DNA of 11,572 bases from CAYOKT01 sp964404605 (GTDB lineage Bacteria; Electryoneota; Electryoneia; Electryoneales; Electryoneaceae), in the NCBI GenBank assembly GCA_964404605.1, contig CAYOKT010000091.1, forward strand, positions 1-11,572, in the 5' to 3' direction. This document shows, piece by piece, positions 1 through 4,864 of this stretch (position 1 is the stretch's first letter; each line of letters opens with the position of its first letter). Below the pieces are notes generated by a model. It was given only the letters and a program-made list of their open reading frames with translations, searched no databases and was not told the origin of the DNA. A program made the translations under genes and the position numbers.

Positions 1-10
1 CGGCGTAGCC

Positions 11-40
11 TTGGCGAAGCCGGGCAGTCCCGGGTATCAT
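11..40 (+). promoter_or_regulatory. Possible sigma70-type promoter for the flavoprotein reductase
   Basis: TTGGCG (11-16) and TATCAT (35-40) are separated by 18 bases. Both resemble the -35 and -10 consensus. A start near 47 would give a leader of about 50 bases before the ATG at 98. This is motif matching only, in a GC-rich background where TATCAT is a rare AT-rich patch. Confidence 0.35.
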
Positions 41-97
41 ACGGGTTGCATCCCGGGAAAGCTGGTAGAGCCGGGTTCAAGGCGACGGGGTAATACC

Positions 98-1765
98 ATG
101 GAACCAGCGACTCCGCAGAAGGTTGTCATCATCGGCGGGGACGCGGCGGGGATGAAGGCCGCCGCGCGGCTGCGCCGCCTGCTGCCCGACTGCGCCATCA
201 CCGTCATCGAGCGGGGCGGAGTGCTCTCCTATTCCGCCTGTGGCTTCCCCTACTACCTCTCCGGCGACATCGCCCGTTTCGAGGCGCTCATCGAGACCCC
301 CTGGGGCGAGATTCGGGACGCCGACTGGTTCCGTGAATCGAAACATATCGAGGTGTTCACCGGCTGGGAGGCGGCGGCGATCGACCGCGCCGCGAAGCGG
401 GTCACCGCGAGGAAACTGGATGACGGCGCGGAGCGGACCTGGGAGTATGACGCCCTCGTGATCGCCACCGGCGCGTCGCCCGTGCGGCCGGACCTTCCGG
501 GCGTGGACCTGCCCGGGGTCGGCACCTTCACCCGCCCGGAGGAGGTCCGCGAGCTTCGCGGCGCGCTCGAGAAGGGCGGGATCGACCGGGTGGCCGTCAT
601 CGGCGGCGGGTACATCGGGCTCGAACTCTGCGAGGCGTTCGCCTCCCTCTGGGGCGTGGAGGTGGTGCTCTACGAGAGGGAGCCCCATGTCCTGCCGTTC
701 ACCCTCGACCCCGAGATGGCGCGGATCGTGGAGAAGCACCTGGCGGACCAGGGCATCACGTTGCGCCTCGGGGCGGCCCTCTCCGGCCTGCGGCGGGAGG
801 GCGACAGCCTCGTCGTGGAGGCGGAGGGGCTGGACGCCGAAACCGTGGACCGTGTCATTCTCGCCATCGGGGTCCGGCCGGTGGCGGCGCTCGCGGGTGC
901 CGCCGGGCTGGAGATCGGCCCCGGGGGCGGCATCCTCGTGGACGAGCGGGGGTGCACCTCGGACCCCTCCATCTGCGCTGCGGGGGATTGCGCCGAGTTC
1001 TCCTGCGAGAGGAGGCGGGTGCTGCCCCTGGGGTCCATCGCCAACCGGACGGGCCGTCTCGTCGCGAACACCATCGCGGGCGTTGAGGACAAGATGCCCT
1101 GCCTTCTCGGCAGCGAGGTGATCAAGGTGTTCGACCTCCATGTCGGCTGCTGCGGCGAGACCGCCTCGCGGCTGCGGGCGGAGGAGGTCGGGGTCGAGGA
1201 GGTGTGGGGCGCCTTCACCGATCGCGCCCCGTTCTATCCCGAGGCGGCGACGGTCCGCCTCAAGGTGATCCGCGAGACGGAGGGGCCGCTGCGCGGCCTC
1301 CAGGTGGTGAGCGGCGGCGCGGTCGTCCGCTGGGTGAACACCTTCGCGCAGATCCTCGACCTCGCCGGGGGCGAGGCGGGCGCTCTGGGGCGGTTGGAGC
1401 ACGCCTATGCCCCGACCTGCGCGACCGCCCTCGACCCGCTGCACACCATGGCCTCCATCCTCGAGTCGGGGCCGGAATTGCAGCTGCCGCCCGACGCGTT
1501 CCTCGACGGCGGCGAGGAGGGCTGGACGGTGGTCAACATGCTCTCCGAACCGGAGCGGAACCGTGTCGAACTCCCCGCGCTGGTGGGGCGGGTGGTCGAG
1601 ATGGATCTCGCCGCGCTGCGGACCGATTGGCGGGACCTGCCGGAGCGGGGGGTGGTCATGGTCTGCGCCAAGGGCGGCCGGAGTTACGAAGGGGCTCGTT
1701 TCCTGCGCGACAAGGGCATCGAGGCGCGCTACCTCGCCGGGGGGATCGGCTTCTACAACCTCTGA
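98..1765 (+). CDS. FAD/NAD(P)-dependent CoA-disulfide or polysulfide reductase with C-terminal rhodanese domain
   Basis: A 555-residue flavoprotein of the pyridine-nucleotide disulfide oxidoreductase class. The N-terminal FAD loop is VVIIGGDAAGMKAA (residues 9-22). It is followed by SYSACGFPYYLSG with Cys48, which matches the single redox cysteine of CoA-disulfide reductase and NADH oxidase. The NAD(P)H loop is VAVIGGGYIGLEL, and the second FAD motif reads ICAAGDCAEF. The dimerisation domain keeps the family segments KVFDLHVG, FYPEAATVRLKV and YAPTCATALDP. The last 100 or so residues form a short rhodanese domain with active-site loop CAKGGR (Cys523). The layout matches CoADR-rhodanese and NADH-dependent persulfide/polysulfide reductases, which use NAD(P)H to reduce CoA persulfides or polysulfide in the cytoplasm. 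I infer a role in sulfane-sulfur handling; the exact substrate is open. I chose the ATG at 98 because the Rossmann strand begins 8 residues later, whereas the in-frame ATG at 11 adds a 29-residue non-conserved tail. The Shine-Dalgarno is weak. Extra cysteines occur in GCCGE and PTCAT. Confidence 0.9.
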   Translation: MEPATPQKVVIIGGDAAGMKAAARLRRLLPDCAITVIERGGVLSYSACGFPYYLSGDIARFEALIETPWGEIRDADWFRESKHIEVFTGWEAAAIDRAAKRVTARKLDDGAERTWEYDALVIATGASPVRPDLPGVDLPGVGTFTRPEEVRELRGALEKGGIDRVAVIGGGYIGLELCEAFASLWGVEVVLYEREPHVLPFTLDPEMARIVEKHLADQGITLRLGAALSGLRREGDSLVVEAEGLDAETVDRVILAIGVRPVAALAGAAGLEIGPGGGILVDERGCTSDPSICAAGDCAEFSCERRRVLPLGSIANRTGRLVANTIAGVEDKMPCLLGSEVIKVFDLHVGCCGETASRLRAEEVGVEEVWGAFTDRAPFYPEAATVRLKVIRETEGPLRGLQVVSGGAVVRWVNTFAQILDLAGGEAGALGRLEHAYAPTCATALDPLHTMASILESGPELQLPPDAFLDGGEEGWTVVNMLSEPERNRVELPALVGRVVEMDLAALRTDWRDLPERGVVMVCAKGGRSYEGARFLRDKGIEARYLAGGIGFYNL

Positions 1766-1768
1766 GCG

Positions 1769-1796
1769 GGGCCGCGCTCCCGGCGCCGGGCGGCCC
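1769..1796 (+). terminator. GC-rich hairpin after the reductase gene, possible terminator without U-tract
   Basis: GGGCCGC (1769-1775) can pair with GCGGCCC (1790-1796). The self-palindrome CCCGGCGCCGGG (1779-1790) lies inside. The hairpin starts four bases after the stop codon, so its place fits a terminator or 3'-end stabiliser. No T-run follows, so intrinsic termination is uncertain. Confidence 0.3.
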
Positions 1797-1862
1797 TGTC
1801 CGCCGGCCGGTCGATCTCCATGCCCTCGAACGCCGGTTCCCGGCTCGTGTCCGGAAAGGCTT

Positions 1863-1889
1863 CCCGCCCGGTGAGGCGGGGCGCCCGCC
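1863..1889. repeat. Three-arm GC-rich repeat giving two alternative hairpins
   Basis: CCCGCC (1863-1868), GGCGGG (1875-1880) and CCCGCC (1884-1889) follow one another. The middle arm can pair with either neighbour, through a 6-base or a 3-base loop, so the two hairpins exclude each other. It lies between the reductase stop and the hemA -35 box. It would therefore be transcribed only in read-through RNA, unless it acts as DNA. It could be chance in GC-rich sequence. Confidence 0.35.
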
Positions 1890-1899
1890 GTCGTGCGGC

Positions 1900-1928
1900 T
1901 TGTCGCCCCCGTTTCCCCTCCGTATACT
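1900..1928 (+). promoter_or_regulatory. Sigma70-type promoter for hemA
   Basis: TTGTCG (1900-1905) and TATACT (1923-1928) have the ideal 17-base spacer. TATACT is a strong -10 in otherwise GC-rich DNA. Transcription would begin near 1935, giving a leader of about 36 bases before the TTG start at 1971. This is the best promoter candidate in the window and probably drives hemA, nth and the outer-membrane protein gene. Confidence 0.6.
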
Positions 1929-1954
1929 ACCTGTTCGTTTCCCATACCGATACA

Positions 1955-1973
1955 GCAGGACGCGGGTTCCTTG
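1955..1973 (+). promoter_or_regulatory. Ribosome binding site fixing a TTG start for hemA
   Basis: GCAGGA (1955-1960) lies 10 bases before TTG at 1971. This TTG gives an N-terminus beginning MVLSIFGINHRTA, the usual glutamyl-tRNA reductase start. It also puts the catalytic cysteine at residue 50, the same number as in E. coli. The GTG at 1893 would start upstream of the predicted -10 box. Confidence 0.65.
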
Positions 1974-3281
1974 GTTCTAAGCATTTTCGGCATCAACCAC
2001 CGCACGGCCACCCTGGCCGAACGCGAACCCTTCCAGCTCTCCCGCCGCGAGCAGGGGGAGGCGGTTCTCCGCTTCAGGAGGCTTGCCGGGGTGGAGGAGA
2101 CGGTGATCCTCGCCACCTGCAACCGGGTGGAATTCTACCGCGCGGACCGGGGGCGGGGCGACCACGCGCGCGAGGTGGTGGAGTTTTACCGGCGGCGCGG
2201 GGTGGAGAACCCCGGGCGCATCCTCGAGTTGGGTTACCTCCACCAGGGGGCGGACGCCGCCCGGCACCTGTTCCGCGTCACCGCCGGCCTCGACTCGCTG
2301 CTTCTCGGCGAGGAGCAGATCCGCGGGCAGGTGAAGGATGCTTACGGCGCCGCCTGCGCGTTCGGCGGGCCGGGCAAGGTGCTGCACAAGCTGTTTCACC
2401 ACGCCTTCCGCGTCTCCAAGCGGATCCGGAGCGAAACCTTGCTCGGGGAGGGACCACGCAGCATCCCGGGCGCCGCGGTGGACCTGCTGGTTGGCGCAGG
2501 GCCGGAGAACGCCCGCGCGGTGGTGGTCGGGGCGGATGAGACGACCCAGGTCGTCCTCGCGGCCCTCCGGCGGCGGGGTGTGCCCGCCGTGCTGATCAAC
2601 CGCAGCGCCCACGCCGCCCACCGGCTGGCGGCGGAGTACGGGGCCGAGGCAGCCCTCTGGGACGAGCTCCCCGGCCGGCTCGCCGGGGCGGACCTGCTCT
2701 TCAGCGCCACCGGCGCGACGGAGCGGGTCATCGGACCGTCACTCTTCGCCGGCGGGCGGGAGCGGCCGATCCTGATCGCCGACCTCGCGATTCCGCGGGA
2801 TGTGGACCCGGCGGTCGCCGGTCTGCCCGGAGTCCGCCTCTTCGACCTGCAGGAGCTGAAGCACCACCTCGAACGCGCCGAGGACCGCCGCTGCGCCAAG
2901 CTGCCGGAGGCGCAGGCCCTCGTGGAGCAGCAGGTGGAGGAGTTCCTCGAGTGGCTGCACGAGCAGTTCTTCGCCGGGGGTATCGAGGCGGTGAAGCGGG
3001 AGATGCACACGGCGGCGGACGAGGAGCTGCGCCGGTTCGCGGGCAGTTTTCACCGCGGCGAGCGGAAAGCCCTCGAGGCGTTCTCCCACGCCCTGATCAA
3101 GCGGTTCCTGAAGATCGCCCGCCGCCATTACGAACCGGAAGGGGTCGGGGAGATGGCGGAGGTTCCCCGCCTCGACCCCGCCGCGCTCGACGAGACGAAC
3201 GGGGTGGGACCGGCGGAGGACGAGGGACGGGGGAACGAGGAGGGGGAAGCTCCACCCTCCGCGCGGGAGGAGAGGGCATGA
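1971..3281 (+). CDS. hemA: Glutamyl-tRNA reductase
   Basis: A 436-residue GluTR, the first committed enzyme of the C5 pathway. It reduces glutamyl-tRNA to glutamate-1-semialdehyde with NADPH, feeding heme and other tetrapyrroles. The catalytic domain shows GINHRTA (7-13), ILATCNRVEFY with the nucleophile Cys50, LHQGADAARHLFRV with the conserved His, and the signature GLDSLLLGEEQIRGQV. The NADPH domain has VVVGADETTQ, where the usual GAGE loop has Asp for its second Gly, then INRS, FSATGA and DLAIPRDVDP. The C-terminal part is the helical dimerisation domain (about residues 300-395). It ends in a Gly/Glu/Pro-rich tail of about 40 residues that looks disordered and is not part of the family core. 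The start is TTG. The gene overlaps nth by 4 bases (ATGA), so the two are probably translationally coupled. No other heme gene is in the window. The Gly-to-Asp change is unusual, but the remaining active-site residues look intact. Confidence 0.93.
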   Translation: MVLSIFGINHRTATLAEREPFQLSRREQGEAVLRFRRLAGVEETVILATCNRVEFYRADRGRGDHAREVVEFYRRRGVENPGRILELGYLHQGADAARHLFRVTAGLDSLLLGEEQIRGQVKDAYGAACAFGGPGKVLHKLFHHAFRVSKRIRSETLLGEGPRSIPGAAVDLLVGAGPENARAVVVGADETTQVVLAALRRRGVPAVLINRSAHAAHRLAAEYGAEAALWDELPGRLAGADLLFSATGATERVIGPSLFAGGRERPILIADLAIPRDVDPAVAGLPGVRLFDLQELKHHLERAEDRRCAKLPEAQALVEQQVEEFLEWLHEQFFAGGIEAVKREMHTAADEELRRFAGSFHRGERKALEAFSHALIKRFLKIARRHYEPEGVGEMAEVPRLDPAALDETNGVGPAEDEGRGNEEGEAPPSAREERA

Positions 3282-3997
3282 ACCGGCGCATCCCCGACCC
3301 CGCGACGGCCGGTGAGAAGGTGCTTCAGGAAAAGGTGCGCCGGGTGGTTCATCTGTGCGAAGATGAACTCGGCGAGATCCCCTGGCCCGGCCCGAAGGAC
3401 CCCCTCGAGGGCCTCGTCGTCACCCTGCTGTCGCACAACACGAACGACAACAACCGCGACCGGGCATGGCGGGCGCTGCGGGCCCGTTACCCCGACTGGG
3501 AAGCCGTGCGCCGGGCGCCGGTGGAGGAGCTGGCCGGGACGATCCGTGTCGCCGGGCTCAACCGGCAGAAGGCCGCGCGCATCCAGGCGCTGCTCGGCTG
3601 GCTGAAGGAGACGCAGGGTGCCTACACCGCGGACTTCCTCCGCTCGATGAGTTTCGATGAGGCGGTCGGCGCCCTCGGGCACCTGAAAGGGGTCGGGTTC
3701 AAGACGATCGCGGTGGTGATGGCGTTCGACCTGGGGGAGGATGTGTTCCCCGTGGACACCCATGTCCACCGCCTCTGCCGCCGGCTCGGGTTCGTGCCGG
3801 AATCGTACGACGCGGTGAAGACCTTCCACGCGATGCGCGGACGGGTGCCGGAGGGCCGCGGCTACAGCTTCCACCTGCACCTGATCACCCACGGGAGAAA
3901 CGTGTGCCGTGCGCGCAAGCCGGAGTGCGAGCGCTGTTTCCTGCGCGGGGAGTGCCTGCATTACGACAGGCGGGTGAGAGCGGAGGGCGAGGGATGA
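3278..3997 (+). CDS. nth: Endonuclease III family DNA glycosylase/AP lyase
   Basis: A 239-residue protein of the HhH-GPD superfamily with an iron-sulfur cluster. It would excise oxidised pyrimidines and cut at abasic sites in base excision repair. The helix-hairpin-helix LKGVGFKTIAVVM carries the candidate catalytic Lys142, and FPVDTHVHRLCRRLG carries the catalytic Asp160. The C-terminal cluster is Cys210, Cys217, Cys220 and Cys226, with the exact C-x6-C-x2-C-x5-C spacing of Nth. The N-terminal segment VVTLLSHNTNDNNRDRAW matches the family's LLSxQTxD region, with Asn in place of the usual Gln. That residue sits near the lesion pocket, so lesion choice could differ. A strong GGGAGG (3265-3270) lies inside the end of hemA. 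The start overlaps the hemA stop and the stop overlaps the next start, each as ATGA. Length is slightly above the 211 residues of E. coli Nth because of a longer N-terminus. MutY is less likely given the VDTHV motif and the lack of its extra domain. Confidence 0.9.
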   Translation: MNRRIPDPATAGEKVLQEKVRRVVHLCEDELGEIPWPGPKDPLEGLVVTLLSHNTNDNNRDRAWRALRARYPDWEAVRRAPVEELAGTIRVAGLNRQKAARIQALLGWLKETQGAYTADFLRSMSFDEAVGALGHLKGVGFKTIAVVMAFDLGEDVFPVDTHVHRLCRRLGFVPESYDAVKTFHAMRGRVPEGRGYSFHLHLITHGRNVCRARKPECERCFLRGECLHYDRRVRAEGEG

Positions 3998-4719
3998 GAC
4001 GCGGCTCTCCGCTCCTTGCCCTGGCGCTGCTCCTCGCCCTGCCCGGCGCTTCGCGCGCCCTGTGGATCGCCGATGCCACGGTCGCCACGGACTACATCTG
4101 GCGCGGCTTCAACAACCTGGACGGCGCGCCCGCCCTGCAGCCCTGGGCGGCCTGGGTGCACGAGCCGACCGGGCTGTCGGCGACCGCATGGTTCTCCTGG
4201 GGGCTGGCGCGGCGGGGCGAGCGGGCGGTCACCGACTTCGACGAGACGGACCTCGTGCTGAGCTGGACGCGCCAGGCGGGCGCGGTGGAGCTCACCGGGG
4301 GCCTGTTCCACCTGAGCTGGTACGGCCGGGAGGGCTGGCCGGACGACCTCAGCACGGTGTACGAAGTGTTCGCCGGGGCGAAACTGGTGAGTCTCCCCTG
4401 GCGTCCCGGGCTGGAGGTGAACTACGAGCTGAACGAGGCGGACGGGAATGACCTCTACATCCGGCTCTCCGGGGGAAGGGAGCTGATGCTCTCCGGCGGC
4501 CGGGCCCTCGAGGTGACAGCGAGCGCGGGCTGGTATTCCACCGAGTGGATCGGCGCGCGGGGCGTCTCGGAGGTCAACCTCAACCTTGCGCTGCCGGTGC
4601 CGGCGGGCGGCTTCCGGCTGATTCCGGCCTTCACCCTGACCTATGTTCCCCTGCGCGAAATCAACCCCGACCGTTTCATCTTCTGGGGCACCCTGAGTCT
4701 GAGGAGGGAGGTCCCGTAG
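3994..4719 (+). CDS. Predicted outer-membrane beta-barrel protein, TorF/porin-like, function unknown
   Basis: A 241-residue secreted protein. Residues 1-24 are a signal peptide: two Arg, a Leu/Ala-rich core, and a probable cut after SRA. The mature chain starts with ATDYIWRGFNN, closely resembling the (A/S)TDYxxRGxSQ segment that opens TorF-type putative porins. Below it are about ten amphipathic stretches of alternating hydrophobic residues, such as VELTGGLFHLSWYG, LEVNYELNEADGNDLYIRL and FRLIPAFTLTYVPL, consistent with a small barrel. The chain ends WGTLSLRREVP, so the typical terminal aromatic residue of outer-membrane proteins is absent or displaced. GGAGGG (3982-3987) lies 6 bases before the ATG, and the start overlaps the nth stop as ATGA. 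Export and a barrel fold are well supported; substrate and role are unknown. Its place in a hemA-nth operon gives no obvious functional clue. Confidence 0.8.
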   Translation: MRRGSPLLALALLLALPGASRALWIADATVATDYIWRGFNNLDGAPALQPWAAWVHEPTGLSATAWFSWGLARRGERAVTDFDETDLVLSWTRQAGAVELTGGLFHLSWYGREGWPDDLSTVYEVFAGAKLVSLPWRPGLEVNYELNEADGNDLYIRLSGGRELMLSGGRALEVTASAGWYSTEWIGARGVSEVNLNLALPVPAGGFRLIPAFTLTYVPLREINPDRFIFWGTLSLRREVP

Positions 4720-4787
4720 CGGGCACGCGGGGAGGGGGAGCGAAGGGTGCCGGGGGCGAGGCAAAGCGGAACACCGGTCTTGCATGA

Positions 4788-4803
4788 TGTGAACGGAATC
4801 ACA
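4788..4803. promoter_or_regulatory. Perfect CRP-family operator-like dyad upstream of ppdK
   Basis: TGTGA (4788-4792), six bases, then TCACA (4799-4803) match the E. coli CRP core consensus in all ten positions. The centre is about 66 bases before the ppdK start. A CRP, Vfr or Clp-like regulator acting on ppdK would make metabolic sense for pyruvate/PEP flux. I see no convincing -10 box at the class II spacing, so the mode of action is unknown. It may also be chance. Confidence 0.5.
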
Positions 4804-4811
4804 ACATTCCG
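4794..4811. repeat. Second dyad overlapping the CRP-like site
   Basis: CGGAAT (4794-4799) and ATTCCG (4806-4811) form a perfect 6-base inverted repeat with a 6-base gap. It shares 10 bases with the TGTGA-N6-TCACA dyad. It could be another regulator's operator or a small hairpin in the ppdK leader. Confidence 0.35.
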
Positions 4812-4846
4812 GCCGTGAGAAACCGTGTCAACCAACATGATGGGAT

Positions 4847-4864
4847 AAGGAGGGAAAACCCGTG
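4847..4864 (+). promoter_or_regulatory. Strong ribosome binding site fixing the GTG start of ppdK
   Basis: AAGGAGGG (4847-4854) is a near-perfect anti-16S match, 7 bases before GTG at 4862. It is by far the strongest Shine-Dalgarno in the window, suggesting high expression. The resulting N-terminus MKYVYFFGDG is normal for the family. Confidence 0.8.

Noticed and set aside
11..97. Upstream ATG extending the reductase by 29 residues
   Set aside because: The added sequence is Gly/Pro/Arg-rich and precedes the Rossmann strand by an unusual length. The ATG also overlaps the likely -35 box.
77..2122. A 681-codon minus-strand open frame opposite the reductase gene and the start of hemA
   Set aside because: It mirrors codon-position bias, has low-complexity Arg/Pro/Gly content, and crosses the hemA promoter.
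4780..4808. TTGCAT with AACATT as a ppdK promoter
   Set aside because: The -10 matches only three of six positions and overlaps the CRP-like dyad. Not strong enough to list.
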